Positions 1-8,517 of a DNA stretch of 64,000 bases are shown here, one piece after another (the stretch's first letter is position 1; each line of letters begins with the position of its first letter). Source of the stretch: Paraburkholderia largidicola. Lineage in GTDB: Bacteria > Pseudomonadota > Gammaproteobacteria > Burkholderiales > Burkholderiaceae. A program made the translations under genes and the position numbers. Location: contig NZ_AP023177.1 in the NCBI RefSeq assembly GCF_013426895.1, positions 186,001 through 250,000 on the forward strand, read 5' to 3'. The notes below the pieces were generated by a model. The model had not been told where the DNA came from and ran no database searches. It worked only from the letters and a program-made list of their open reading frames with translations.

Positions 1-342
1 AGCAATGGCCGATTTTGCAGCACCGCCGTCGATCAGAAACTTCGTCCGGTCACGTGCGCTCGCGATCCACGCCGGCGCGCGGCCGTGCCCCGTCCAGGTA
101 GCACCCGTCTTCGGATGACGGTACTTTGCCGATGCTGCTGGCCTGGCAACTGTCCTGGCGCCTGGCTTGCGGCCACGCTTCTTGCCGCCCGGATGTGCCT
201 CGATGTCGGCAATGGTCAAGCCATGCTTTTCCATGATGTCACGAATCTTCGCGATGACGCCGGACGACTGCTTCGCGGCAAGCGCTTCGGCCTGGGCCTG
301 CAACCTGGCGATTTTCGCCTGCACGTTTTCGAGCGTAGCCAT
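1..342 (-). CDS. H-NS family DNA-binding protein (3' end outside window)
   Basis: Nucleoid-associated repressor of the H-NS/BpH3 type that binds AT-rich DNA. I translated the minus strand by hand from the ATG at 342: residues 1-45 are a charged helical oligomerisation region. A basic linker (GGKKRGRKPGAR) follows, then the H-NS DNA-binding signature around residues 72-90 (KYRHPKTGATWTGHGRAPAW). A purine-rich ribosome site (GAAAGGGGAAAGA) lies just upstream of the ATG. No stop codon occurs before base 1, so the C-terminus is cut by the window edge. A second H-NS-like gene follows about 400 bp away on the other strand. Family assignment is secure; the target genes are unknown. Confidence 0.88.
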   Translation of the reverse strand, partial: MATLENVQAKIARLQAQAEALAAKQSSGVIAKIRDIMEKHGLTIADIEAHPGGKKRGRKPGARTVARPAASAKYRHPKTGATWTGHGRAPAWIASARDRTKFLIDGGAAKSAIA

Positions 343-744
343 TCTTTCCCCTTTCTGTATGTAGTAGTGGCCGAACTATGCCAGCAAGTAAGACGCGCGT
401 CGATAGTGGCACGCTACAATTGAAAGAGTCTCAAGCTCAGAACGACTAATCCCGGTGCTTCGTCAGATCTGGTTAATGCAGGATCAAAGGATGAGCGACG
501 ACGATCGCTGTGCTACAAAAGCGGCTATAGGCGGACCGCCACCCCGGCGTCACTCAGTTCCGGCGCCGAAACCGCAACCTCAAATGCGCGAGCTGACGAG
601 ATAACTGCTGCTTTAATCTTCGGCTGGAAAGCGGCGACGGCCGCTCCCCGACCAACGCGATTGAGCAGATCAAATCCGCTTCAGACAGGTTGTCCACAGA
701 TCATGTGGAAGAAATAGTCGGACGGTACTCACGGATAAAAACGA
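343..744. other. Intergenic region between divergent H-NS genes
   Basis: About 400 bp between two divergent H-NS family genes. No convincing open frame on either strand. It presumably carries both promoters and possible H-NS autoregulatory sites, but I could not pick a clear -35/-10 pair. Confidence 0.5.
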
Positions 745-1071
745 ATGGATGAACGTAAGCGGGACAGCATGATCGCTTATCTCCGCCACCGCATGGAAGA
801 ATACGGCATTGAGCCGGACGACCTGGCGTCAGCAATAGCGGGCGATCAGGTAACGCAGAAACCCGCCCGGTATCAAAATGCGACGGGCAATACCTGGACA
901 GGCGACGGGGAAATGCCCCAGTGGCTGAAGCAGGCGATTAGCGCAGGACAAAGACTCGAACATTTTGAGGTGGCATCGGCATCACCCGTGCAGGATAGCC
1001 AGCGGAAGACGATCGACTGGCGCGACGACCCGTTCGCGGGGAGTCCACTTGCGCGGCAGTACACTGACTGA
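745..1071 (+). CDS. H-NS-like histone family protein, short form
   Basis: A 108-residue protein with a divergent H-NS DNA-binding domain. Residues about 40-75 read as the H-NS C-terminal fold (ARYQNATGNTWTGDGEMPQW, then LKQAISAGQRLEHFEV), in which the GNTW-TG-G-PxWL pattern matches Burkholderia H-NS paralogues. The N-terminal helical region (about 35 residues) is much shorter than in classical H-NS, and there is an acidic/polar tail after the DNA-binding domain. A short oligomerisation region suggests it may pair with, or antagonise, longer H-NS proteins such as the one encoded at the left edge. That role is inference; the family assignment is good. Confidence 0.8.
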   Translation: MDERKRDSMIAYLRHRMEEYGIEPDDLASAIAGDQVTQKPARYQNATGNTWTGDGEMPQWLKQAISAGQRLEHFEVASASPVQDSQRKTIDWRDDPFAGSPLARQYTD

Positions 1072-1091
1072 CGAGTTCACCTTCTCGTGCT

Positions 1092-1361
1092 GTGAGAACA
1101 CCGGTTGCAACAAACGGATTCGATAGCGCGCGGCCCTGTTGCCTTCAGGGCTGTGGAGATAAAAGCGATGATGGAAAGGATGTTCGATCCATCGCATCGC
1201 GAGCATCCCGGCTCGCCCGGATCTCGAGGTTAGAACTGGCGCGACTCCTGGAAATCCTCACCTTTTATCGACCTGAGCACACGGAAGAGTGCCTCCCCGC
1301 GCAGCGGCTCAGAAAAGCGCTGCCCGACATCGCTCCCGCTGAACAGCCTTCCCTCTTCTGA
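1092..1361 (+). CDS. Hypothetical small ORF, doubtful
   Basis: An 89-residue open frame just downstream of the short H-NS gene. The second half (ELARLLEILTFYRPEH...) looks like it could form a helix, but the first half has no recognisable feature and there is no strong ribosome-binding site. It may be a random open frame in high-GC DNA. Listed only because nothing else explains the stretch between the H-NS gene and pbpG. Confidence 0.25.
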   Translation: MRTPVATNGFDSARPCCLQGCGDKSDDGKDVRSIASRASRLARISRLELARLLEILTFYRPEHTEECLPAQRLRKALPDIAPAEQPSLF

Positions 1362-1532
1362 CCATCGCCGCGGGCTTCGGCGAATTGCGTCCGACGGCCT
1401 TTAAAATTCTGTTCACATTCCCACACCCGAACCTGATTCGCGCGACTACATTTATATTGCACGAAGACGATCTTGCGCATGGAGTGTCCCCTGCCTCCGA
1501 ATTGCAGGTCGCAGTTCCGAAGTGAGAATGAC

Positions 1533-2492
1533 ATGAAGAAATTGATCTGCGCACTGCTGCTCGCGGCCACGTCTCTATGCGCGCGTGCCGACGCCCCGTC
1601 GCTCTACTCCCCGAGCGCGATCGTGTACGACGTTACGCGTGGCGAAGTCTTGCTGGAAAAGAATGCCGACGATCTCCGCCCCATCGCGTCGCTGACCAAA
1701 CTGATGACTGCGATGGTCGTGCTCGACAAGGCACAGAAGATGGGAGATAAGCTGACCATTGACGAGGCCGACATCGACCGGATCAAGCACTCGGGTTCCC
1801 GGATACCCGTCGGTACGTCGCTCGAACGCGAGGCGATGCTTCGCCTTGCACTGATGTCGTCCGAAAACCGTGCGGCGTCCGCCCTGTCACGCTCGTTCCC
1901 CGGCGGCCAATCGGCGTTCATCGCGCAGATGAATCTGAAGGCGCGCGGACTAATCACGCCCGACACGCATTTCGAGGATCCGACAGGACTTTCGCCGAAC
2001 AATGTCTCGACGGCTCGCGATGTTGTCAAACTGGCAATCGAAGCGTCGCACTATCCGATGATCAGTTCATTTACCACGCTGACAGCATACGAACAGACAA
2101 TTGGCAGCCGGACGCGTTTCTATCGCAACACGGATCCCGTCGTCCGCTGGACGGATTGGGACGTTCAACTCGCCAAAACCGGATACACGCGCGAGGCCGG
2201 TCGCTGCATCGTGGTCGACGTCGCGATGCAGAGAGGTCCGGTGATCATTGCGCTGCTTGGCGCACGTTCATCCAGTGCCCGCTCCGCTGATCTGGCCACG
2301 ATCCGCAACTGGGTGAACGGCGATGAAAGGCCCGTAGCCGTACCCAGGCTGTACCACGCCTCTGCCCATTCTCATCACAGCCACTCGGTCGTCGCCAGCC
2401 AACCGCATCGCGTAAAGGTGCGATTCGCGTCGACCGGCCCGTCACATCGCCATGCAACGCGCCGCGTGATCGCCAGTCGAGCCGGTGCGTAA
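1533..2492 (+). CDS. pbpG: D-alanyl-D-alanine endopeptidase (PbpG/PBP7 type)
   Basis: Periplasmic serine peptidase that cleaves D-Ala-mDAP cross-links of peptidoglycan (peptidase S11). The preferred start is the ATG at 1533, giving a classical signal peptide (MKKLICALLLAATSLCARA-DA). An upstream in-frame start at 1473 would bury it. All three penicillin-binding motifs are visible: SLTK with the nucleophile Ser53 and Lys56, SEN at 110-112, and KTG at 215-217. The roughly 60-residue C-terminus is rich in His, Ser and Arg and is probably disordered. It lacks the long C-terminal membrane anchor of PBP5/6-type carboxypeptidases, which favours the PbpG endopeptidase group. About 319 residues, normal for the family. 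Confidence 0.88.
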   Translation: MKKLICALLLAATSLCARADAPSLYSPSAIVYDVTRGEVLLEKNADDLRPIASLTKLMTAMVVLDKAQKMGDKLTIDEADIDRIKHSGSRIPVGTSLEREAMLRLALMSSENRAASALSRSFPGGQSAFIAQMNLKARGLITPDTHFEDPTGLSPNNVSTARDVVKLAIEASHYPMISSFTTLTAYEQTIGSRTRFYRNTDPVVRWTDWDVQLAKTGYTREAGRCIVVDVAMQRGPVIIALLGARSSSARSADLATIRNWVNGDERPVAVPRLYHASAHSHHSHSVVASQPHRVKVRFASTGPSHRHATRRVIASRAGA

Positions 2493-2787
2493 GCGCGCCT
2501 GATCTCGCAAGACACGCGGTGCCGTCGACACCAGAACGATCCTCATCCCGTTCCACCGCCGCATTTCCGCGGAAACGATTTCGGTTAATGGAGTCGTAAG
2601 CGAGTCGTGGAGCCATAGACCGAGTCCAGAGTCTGAAGCAATCCCAGGCATCCTGAAAACACTCACCCATGGTCAGTAACCGTCCGTCGTCTACATGAGT
2701 GACGTCCCGTCCCCCAACTTTTTTGTGGTCCATCGAGCGAATTGTGTTGCGGGAAGTTCATTTCAGCGCCTGTTTCAAGGCTTTTTA

Positions 2788-2818
2788 TTGACACATAGCG
2801 CACCGGACGTCATAGAAT
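2788..2818 (+). promoter_or_regulatory. Candidate sigma70 promoter of the HU-like gene
   Basis: A perfect -35 hexamer TTGACA (2788-2793) is followed by TAGAAT (2813-2818) with a 19-bp spacer, or by an overlapping TCATAG with a 16-bp spacer. It lies 65-95 bp upstream of the HU-like start. The rest of the 390-bp gap from 2493 shows no gene. Confidence 0.45.
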
Positions 2819-2882
2819 GCCTGTGCTTGCGGCATGAACTGCGGCGAGCACTTCCCAATTCGAAAGTGAGTCATCCACGACT

Positions 2883-3326
2883 ATGGCAAAGACTGCAACG
2901 AAGACGGCAACCAAGACCGCATCGAAGGCTGCTCCGAAAGCTGCCAAACCGGCTACCAAGGCTGCACCGGCAAAGGCTGCAAACGGGACGGCGAAAAAGC
3001 TGGTCGCCGGCGCACCTGTGAAAGAGACGTTCACAAAAGCTTCGCTCGCCAATCACGTTGCACAAGCGGCTAATGTTGAACCAAAAGCCGCGAAAGCGAT
3101 TCTCGCCGCGCTGGAAGACACCATCCTCGGCTCGGTTCACAAGAAGGGTGCCGGCGAATTCACGCTATCGGGTCTTCTGAAGATCACGGTTCAGCAAGTG
3201 CCCGCGAAGAAGAAGCGCTTCGGCAAGGATCCGTTCACGGGCGAGGAACGTTGGTTCGACGCGAAACCGGCGACGGTTCGCATCAAGGCGCGCGCTTTGA
3301 AGAAGCTCAAGGACGCGGCTGCATAA
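2883..3326 (+). CDS. HU-family DNA-binding protein with Lys/Ala/Thr-rich N-terminal tail
   Basis: Histone-like nucleoid protein. Residues 1-48 form a low-complexity tail of repeated TKTA/KAAPKA units, resembling eukaryotic H1-like tails. Residues about 50-145 are the HU/IHF fold, with the conserved dimer helices (ANHVAQAANVEPKAAKAILAA), the GEFTLSGLLKI strand and a modified DNA-binding arm (KKKRFGKDPFTGEERWFDAK). The family is typical of Burkholderia and relatives. The gene is monocistronic, with a candidate promoter upstream and a strong hairpin downstream. The tail presumably strengthens non-specific DNA compaction; this is inferred from composition. Confidence 0.88.
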   Translation: MAKTATKTATKTASKAAPKAAKPATKAAPAKAANGTAKKLVAGAPVKETFTKASLANHVAQAANVEPKAAKAILAALEDTILGSVHKKGAGEFTLSGLLKITVQQVPAKKKRFGKDPFTGEERWFDAKPATVRIKARALKKLKDAAA

Positions 3327-3367
3327 ATGCAACGGCTTTGATCCGCTGCCTCCAGGCAGCGACCTGT

Positions 3368-3391
3368 GCGGGCGCCGATGTCGGCGCCCGC
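3368..3391 (+). terminator. Hairpin terminator after the HU-like gene
   Basis: A perfect 11-bp inverted repeat, GCGGGCGCCGA at 3368-3378 and its complement at 3381-3391, with a 2-nt centre, about 40 bp after the HU stop. Only a short T-containing run (GTTCATTTC) follows, so efficiency is uncertain. It could also serve the convergent gene that ends at 3566. Confidence 0.6.
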
Positions 3392-3565
3392 GTTCATTTC
3401 AGCCCTCGTATCCCTCACCATGCAGGTCGGCAGCTCTTCACGTTCGCTACGTCTGGCTCCCGAAGCATCTCATCTATCCGTTCCGACTCAACTGACCATC
3501 GGCTAGCCGGCTGGTGTGACCAAAGCGCTTTCCGTTGGGCAGCGCATCCAGAAAAACGGGTTCTG

Positions 3566-4660
3566 TCAGTTACTTGCTGGCGGCCGCTCGCCGGGTTCTG
3601 CAGAACGGCGTTCCACCATCTCCGCAACAGGCTCGCCGCACTGGTTGCAGAAAGGGAAAAAGGCGAAGTTACGGCCGCCGCAGGCGCAGACTTTGAAGAG
3701 ATTCAGCCCGCAATGGATGCAGTACGAGGCCTGCTCGCCGCCAAGATGCCACGGCTTGTCGCACGACGGGCACAGCTTCTTCTGGAACGTACTGAGCGCC
3801 TTTTCATAATCGACGCCACGTGCACGTTCGGTCCGACTCTGCTCCAGATCGGCGCGCTTTCGCTCGACATATTTCTGGAACGCACGGAGCATGTAGATTC
3901 CGGCGAACACCACGAGCGCGATACCCACCAGCACGCGTACATATCCCCCGAAACTGGGCAGATACGGGACCAGCTCGACGAAGAACGCCGTCAGTGCGAA
4001 GAGGCCAAAGCCGTACACGAACGGCCAGTATCGGCTTTTGCGAAAGCGGATGAACAGCCATACGCCAACGAGGAGAAGCGGGAGCGTCAACGCAAGGCGC
4101 CACCCGAACACGATGAGCTCGTAACGACGGCTTGCCGCCTCGTAGCGCTTGTCGGCGGCCTGCCTGGCGGCCGCGATCTCGATGCGCAACTGCTTCAGGT
4201 GCGCGTCGATCGGCCGGGCCTCATCGGCCAGCGCATTCTGTTGGCTTTGCCAGCCCACGACACTCGTCTGAAGTTCGTCGAGCTTCCGCGTCCGTGCAAG
4301 CAATTCCGGATCATTGCGGCTGTCCCCCGTGGCCTGCCTGGTAGCGATCCAGTTCCTGAAACTCTCACGCGCCTCCACGTACAGCTTGCCTGCGCGGTCG
4401 TGAGCGATGCGAGTGTTCTCCATCCTGTCATTCAGTGCATCCCGCTGAAGTTGCAAATCACGCATCTGCGCGGCGAGCGGCGAGGTCGCTGCATCGCTGA
4501 ACTGTGCGACTTCCGGCCGCCCGCCACGCGGGGCGTACATCAGATCGCGGATCACGAGCGAGCCCAACATGTTCAGGAGGATCGCGAAGGCGATCGCGAT
4601 GATCCAGGAAGCGATTCTCAGCAGACGTGCCGGCCGCGAATATGCCTGGCTGTTGCCCAT
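3566..4660 (-). CDS. Membrane protein with coiled coil and C-terminal zinc ribbons
   Basis: Conserved protein of unknown function. Starting from the ATG at 4660 (AAAGAGAT ribosome site just upstream; an earlier ATG at 4681 lacks one), it has a transmembrane helix near residues 14-34. A charged helical region at about 60-185 is probably a periplasmic coiled coil. Three hydrophobic helices follow at roughly 186-260. The C-terminal cytoplasmic end has CPSC...CIHC, a CAC site and a final CNQC, spacing typical of double zinc-ribbon modules. The layout of an extracytoplasmic coiled coil and internal zinc ribbons suggests a scaffold or sensor. I do not recognise a characterised homologue. It is convergent with the HU-like gene. 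Confidence 0.75.
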   Translation of the reverse strand: MGNSQAYSRPARLLRIASWIIAIAFAILLNMLGSLVIRDLMYAPRGGRPEVAQFSDAATSPLAAQMRDLQLQRDALNDRMENTRIAHDRAGKLYVEARESFRNWIATRQATGDSRNDPELLARTRKLDELQTSVVGWQSQQNALADEARPIDAHLKQLRIEIAAARQAADKRYEAASRRYELIVFGWRLALTLPLLLVGVWLFIRFRKSRYWPFVYGFGLFALTAFFVELVPYLPSFGGYVRVLVGIALVVFAGIYMLRAFQKYVERKRADLEQSRTERARGVDYEKALSTFQKKLCPSCDKPWHLGGEQASYCIHCGLNLFKVCACGGRNFAFFPFCNQCGEPVAEMVERRSAEPGERPPASN

Positions 4661-4966
4661 GTTGATCTCTTTTCCCATCAATGGTGACCCCTACGTCTGC
4701 TGTGGAACTCCGGCTTCGGCCGCCCCGACGGCTAGCAGCGCGAGGATGGTGCCGTTCTATCGTGGCAGTGCCGCCGGGCTGGGCTCCCGCGAGAGTTTCC
4801 CGGTCGTGCAGTGTCGCGGGAAAACCTTCCTCGCCCGCAGTGCCGACCGAGAATATTCGGGATTGCCATCCCGGACATTCTCCCCTAACGTGCCGGTGTC
4901 GGCGTAAGGCAATATGCCCGAACAGCTACCTGCGATCTCGCGTTTTCATACCACAAGGTTTTCAGG

Positions 4967-5419
4967 ATGCCTCGCTCCAAACACCGTGGACGTTCTGGCA
5001 AGCGCCGTGTTATCCCCTCGAAGAATGCCCTCCTCCCGCTCCCACAAGCCAGGATCACCGAAATTTCATTGGGATACCATCTCGCACTCGCAGCGTGTGG
5101 CGGGGTCCACGGCAGCTCTTATCTTTTTAACGAGTTGACCCGCGCGACCTACCTGAGCTTCTATCTTGGCGAAATGGGCTACATGCCCGTCGCGCCTGAT
5201 CTGTACCGCATGGCGGAGGCGGGTCTCGAAGCAGGGATCCGGCGCGGCAACGAGAAAGGCTCGTGGCAACTCGATCCATCGGCGGTGGCGACGCTGGAAG
5301 TCGTTCTCCAGGTTCACGATTCGCAGCTTGCGAGCGCCCGTGCAGGAGATCTGATCAAGGCAGAGCAGCGGCTGACTCATTTCATCACGAGCGGCAAGAC
5401 AGCTTCTCCGTTCGACTAG
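4967..5419 (+). CDS. Conserved hypothetical protein
   Basis: A 150-residue protein with a strongly basic N-terminus (MPRSKHRGRSGKRR) followed by a mainly helical body (EISLGYHLALAACG, ELTRATYLSFYLGEMGY, DLYRMAEAGLEAGIRRGNEKG). It resembles a protein common in Burkholderiaceae that databases sometimes label a Fis-type regulator, although I see no clear helix-turn-helix. An AAGG motif sits 8 nt before the ATG. It is convergent with the diguanylate cyclase gene; the 110-bp gap between them holds nothing recognisable. Confidence 0.72.
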   Translation: MPRSKHRGRSGKRRVIPSKNALLPLPQARITEISLGYHLALAACGGVHGSSYLFNELTRATYLSFYLGEMGYMPVAPDLYRMAEAGLEAGIRRGNEKGSWQLDPSAVATLEVVLQVHDSQLASARAGDLIKAEQRLTHFITSGKTASPFD

Positions 5420-5529
5420 GGAGGCGACAGGCGCGTCAGGAGATAGCGTCCATCGATGCGATAACAGGCCACACCATTAGTTATGTCACACATCGGTGTT
5501 GTTCGGCTGCGTCCCGACTTTTGGGCCGA

Positions 5530-6723
5530 TCACCGAATATCAAGCTCCGAGACCCCCCGCGTGGTATCTAACGACTCCGTGAGCACCTGGTTTCGTCCGG
5601 CGCGTTTTGCCGCGTACAGTAGATGATCGGCGCGCGCCAGCAACGGTGCGCCCCCCTCGCCGGGTCGATACGCGGCTATGCCAGCGCTCGTTGTGACTCG
5701 CAGCGTGGCGTCGATCTCATCGAAGCGCGAGGACTCAAGCGCGATGCGAGATCGCTCTGCGATCCGGTACGCGAATTTCCCGTCGGTGGCCGGCAACAGA
5801 AGCACGAACTCCTCGCCGCCGATCCGTCCCACTACGTCTTTCTCGCGCACCGCGGCGCGCAGGATCGCGCCGAACTGCCGAAGCACCGCATCGCCAGCCG
5901 CATGCCCGTAACGATCGTTGATGGATTTGAAGTTGTCGATATCGAAAGCGATGAGAGCGAGCGGATAGCTTTTCTTATCCGCAATGCTGCGGCTCGCAAG
6001 GCGTTCAAACGCGCGCCGGTTCAGGGTTTCCGTGAGCGAGTCCAGATCCCGTTCGAGAACGAGCCGGTCTACCACGTCTGACATCGCGGCGGCCAGCAGA
6101 ACAAGCCCCAGCACAGAGCCCATCAACGCGAGCGATATCTGGAGTAACACCCAGAAAATGGTCTGTGCAAACGGGACAGTTTTATGAGGTAGTGGCTGGA
6201 TGACCGTGAGCGGCGTCCTGACGAGAAAGCTGGCACCGAAGATTAGCAGCACCCAGAGCAGAACGTGATTAATGGTGCGGCCATTGCAGCGGTTCCGAAA
6301 ACGGGCGGCAGTGAATAACATCAACAGACCGGCGCTGAGATTAAGAATGTAGATGCGCACGAGTAGATTCGACGCCACGAAGGAGAAGTAATACATGCCG
6401 CCCAGTACGAGCGTGAACGTCGTCGCATGCGTCGCGAGCCGGAAGTGAAGCCCTGCCCTGCGCAAGACGCCTTCCGCCAGCAATTGAATGCTGAGCACAT
6501 AAAACGTTGCCGATACGAGCGCGTTTAGTTTCCATTCATCCGGCAGGTGACAGATCTGCACTGCTGAGCCGAGTGCAAAAGCACCAAATGAAGCGGCGAG
6601 AAAGCGTAGATAGCGCAGCCGTTTGTCATAGACCCACGCACAGGCAAAACCGAGTGAAAAGACGGTCGTAATACCTGGAATGATCAGCTGGACGAGTTGA
6701 TTGGGCGTTATGTGAGCGGGCAT
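5530..6723 (-). CDS. Diguanylate cyclase with membrane sensor domain (GGDEF)
   Basis: Synthesises cyclic di-GMP from two GTP, promoting sessile behaviour. The ATG at 6723 is chosen because AAAGGGAG precedes it; the upstream in-frame ATG at 6741 has no such site. Residues 1-215 contain about six hydrophobic helices forming an integral membrane sensor. The GGDEF domain occupies roughly 225-385. The catalytic loop reads GGEEF at 302-306, an active variant. An RxxD inhibitory site (REKD, 293-296) lies exactly five residues before it, so product inhibition is expected. No EAL domain is present. The input signal is unknown, and it appears to be a single-gene transcription unit. Confidence 0.9.
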   Translation of the reverse strand: MPAHITPNQLVQLIIPGITTVFSLGFACAWVYDKRLRYLRFLAASFGAFALGSAVQICHLPDEWKLNALVSATFYVLSIQLLAEGVLRRAGLHFRLATHATTFTLVLGGMYYFSFVASNLLVRIYILNLSAGLLMLFTAARFRNRCNGRTINHVLLWVLLIFGASFLVRTPLTVIQPLPHKTVPFAQTIFWVLLQISLALMGSVLGLVLLAAAMSDVVDRLVLERDLDSLTETLNRRAFERLASRSIADKKSYPLALIAFDIDNFKSINDRYGHAAGDAVLRQFGAILRAAVREKDVVGRIGGEEFVLLLPATDGKFAYRIAERSRIALESSRFDEIDATLRVTTSAGIAAYRPGEGGAPLLARADHLLYAAKRAGRNQVLTESLDTTRGVSELDIR

Positions 6724-7056
6724 GTCGCTCCCTTTCTTCACTGCGCTGCCTGGCGTTAAATGGTCGGCCCCGCGAGCAGTAGACTTGCAGAGTACGTTAG
6801 TCAGCCGCCGTTACCGCCCCGGCCAGAAACGGTACGGCACCCCGTGTACCGCCGAACGCGATTGTACGCCAGGAGCACCAGATGCCCTTCGAGCCAAGCC
6901 TGCTCGATGGCATGAGATCCGGGCCGTGTTCGGGCCCCTTGGGAAGCGGCGCGAGTCTTCGTCAACGTCAACCATTACCGGGACCGATCCGTAGCGAGCA
7001 GCGTTGGAAATGATTGACGACTGCCCGATACGACTACCATCCCATCTGCCGCGGAG
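6724..7056. other. Intergenic stretch without a recognisable gene
   Basis: Between the diguanylate cyclase start and the left end of a decayed IS6-family element. Short open frames occur on both strands, but their translations show no recognisable domain and no ribosome site. It presumably includes the cyclase promoter; nothing else was found. Confidence 0.5.
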
Positions 7057-7501
7057 GGCATTGTCACGTTGCTGCGGCGATGAAGAAGACAAAGCCGCTT
7101 TACCACGGGCACCGTTATCCGGCGGTCGTTATAGTTGCGCCATGCGCTGGTATTTCCGGTTCCTGCTGAGCCTGCGCGATAGCGAGGAGCCGTTGTTCGA
7201 GCGGGGTGTAGTCGTCAGCTACGAAACCGTCCGCCGCTGGTGCAACAAGTTTGGCGCGGGCTTTGCAAGTCAGGCTAGGGCGGCTCGTCGCGAACCGGGT
7301 ACGACCTGGCATCTGGACGAGGTGTTCGTGAAGCTGCGCGGCGAGCCATATCTGTTGTGGCGAGCAGTTGATCAGCACGGTGCTGAACTCGACGTCCTGT
7401 TGCAGAAGCGTCGCGAAGGCTGCCGCGAAGCGGTTTTTCGAGCGTGTGCTCGCTTCCTATGGTGAAGTACCGCGCAAGATTGTCACGGATCATCTGCGCA
7501 G
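7057..7501 (+). pseudogene. Truncated, frameshifted IS6-family transposase
   Basis: Older IS6-family copy. A left-end sequence GGCATTGTCACGTTGC (from 7057) precedes an ATG at 7080, giving MKKTKPLYHGHRYPAVVI. The reading frame then shifts to continue as MRWYFRFLLSLRDSEEPLFE and later WHLDEVFVKLRGEPYLLWRA (first catalytic Asp of the DDE triad). It shifts again near 7400 to reach KIVTDHLRR (second Asp). It stops abruptly at 7501, where the left end of a second IS6 element begins. Two frameshifts and loss of the C-terminal third including the catalytic Glu make it inactive. Confidence 0.82.
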
Positions 7502-8323
7502 GGCCTTGTCAAGTTTGAGTGGAAGGATTCAATGGCGCACTAAAGTAAGGTTTCCTTATTGAAATGCGTGTGAGGATTGCAGGCCTGCCCAGTCGTGCCA
7601 TGAGGACAATCTCGCCTTGAGTTGTTCCCGATGGTGGCCCGCTTCCATCCGGTGTCGGGGCAATGCGAAGTGCTGACGGATTGGACCGAAGCGCGACAGG
7701 AATTCCTGCGTGCGGCGTGGATCACGGAAACCCTGCATCTGGCGCTCACGCCGGCGCGTGGGCTGGTGACTGTTTTCAGCGCGGTTGTTCACCCGGGCCG
7801 ACGCCTTCACGAAAACGTGCTTTACGCCGGAGAGCTCAGGCACTACTGCCTTCGCTGCCGAATAGCTGCGTAGTTGATCGGTGACGATCTTTCTGGGTAT
7901 CGGGTGCGAGCGCAGTACCTTCATGAAGAAGCGTTTGGCGGCAGCCTTGTCGCGGCGCCTCTGCAATAGGATATCCAGTTCAGTACCGTGCTCATCGACT
8001 GCACGCCACAGCACGTACGGTGTACCGCGCAGCTTCAGCATAAGCTCATCGAGGTGCCATGTCGAGCCCGGAGCGCCGCGTTCGGCTTTCGCACGTTGTG
8101 CAAACTGCGCGCCAAAGCGGTCACACCAGTTGCGCACCGACTCGTAGGTGACGCTCACACCGCGTTCGAGCAGCAGTTCCTCGATGTCGCGCAGGCTCAG
8201 GTTGAAACGGTGATACCAGCGTACCGCGCAGCAAATGACTGCTGCCGGGAAACGGAAACCGTGATACGGCGACTTGATCTTCTTCATGCCCACATTTTAC
8301 TGCGCACTCAACTTGACATTGCC
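7502..8323. mobile_element. IS6-family insertion sequence, complete
   Basis: About 820 bp bounded by related terminal sequences. The right end, read inward, is GGCAATGTCAAGTTGAGTG (8323 leftward) and the left end is GGCCTTGTCAAGTTTGAGTG (from 7502). It contains one intact transposase on the minus strand. It sits inside an older IS6 copy on the left and cuts a gluconolactonase-like gene on the right. The two flanks do not belong to one gene, so a deletion or replicon fusion beside the element is likely, as is usual for IS6 transposition. Confidence 0.75.
7556..8287 (-). CDS. IS6-family transposase
   Basis: DDE transposase of about 243 residues. The ATG at 8287 (MKKIKSPYHGFRFPAAVICC) is preceded in frame by a GTG at 8293. 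Catalytic residues are visible: Asp in WHLDELMLKLRG, Asp in KIVTDQLRSY, and Glu in QPTRRRERQMQGFR. The length is normal for the family and the frame is uninterrupted, so it may be active. It is closely related to the decayed copy on its left. Confidence 0.88.
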   Translation of the reverse strand: MKKIKSPYHGFRFPAAVICCAVRWYHRFNLSLRDIEELLLERGVSVTYESVRNWCDRFGAQFAQRAKAERGAPGSTWHLDELMLKLRGTPYVLWRAVDEHGTELDILLQRRRDKAAAKRFFMKVLRSHPIPRKIVTDQLRSYSAAKAVVPELSGVKHVFVKASARVNNRAENSHQPTRRRERQMQGFRDPRRTQEFLSRFGPIRQHFALPRHRMEAGHHREQLKARLSSWHDWAGLQSSHAFQ

Positions 8324-8470
8324 GTCGCTCCATATGAGCAGGTCGGTCGCCGGGAAATACACTGGCCCTTCGGCCCACAGGCATTCATCTGTCAGGCGGC
8401 TCAGGAATGCATTGGGCTGAAGCAGCAGCCTGAAACGCGGATCATGCACTTCGTAGTCGCTGGATTTCAT
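8324..8470 (-). pseudogene. SMP-30/gluconolactonase-family protein, 5' fragment
   Basis: Starting at the ATG at 8470, the first 49 residues (MKSSDYEVHDPRFRLLLQPN, then LWAEGPVYFPATDLLIWSD) match the N-terminus of SMP-30/gluconolactonase/LRE-like sugar lactonases. The conserved EGPVY motif supplies the metal-binding Glu. The gene is interrupted at 8323 by the right end of the IS6 element and the remainder is absent from the window. It is preceded on the same strand by an ABC sugar permease fragment, so the two were probably one sugar-uptake and oxidation operon. Confidence 0.8.
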
Positions 8471-8517
8471 CTCCCCTCTCGTTCTTGACGTGAATCGGAA
8501 AAGCGATTGGCACCTCT

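Noticed and set aside
2695..3021. Plus-strand frame overlapping the HU start
   Set aside because: Out-of-frame shadow of the HU tail, rich in Arg/Pro and without a ribosome site.
3251..4687. Plus-strand open frame of 478 codons
   Set aside because: Antisense to the membrane zinc-ribbon gene and overlaps the HU gene; its translation has no recognisable domain.
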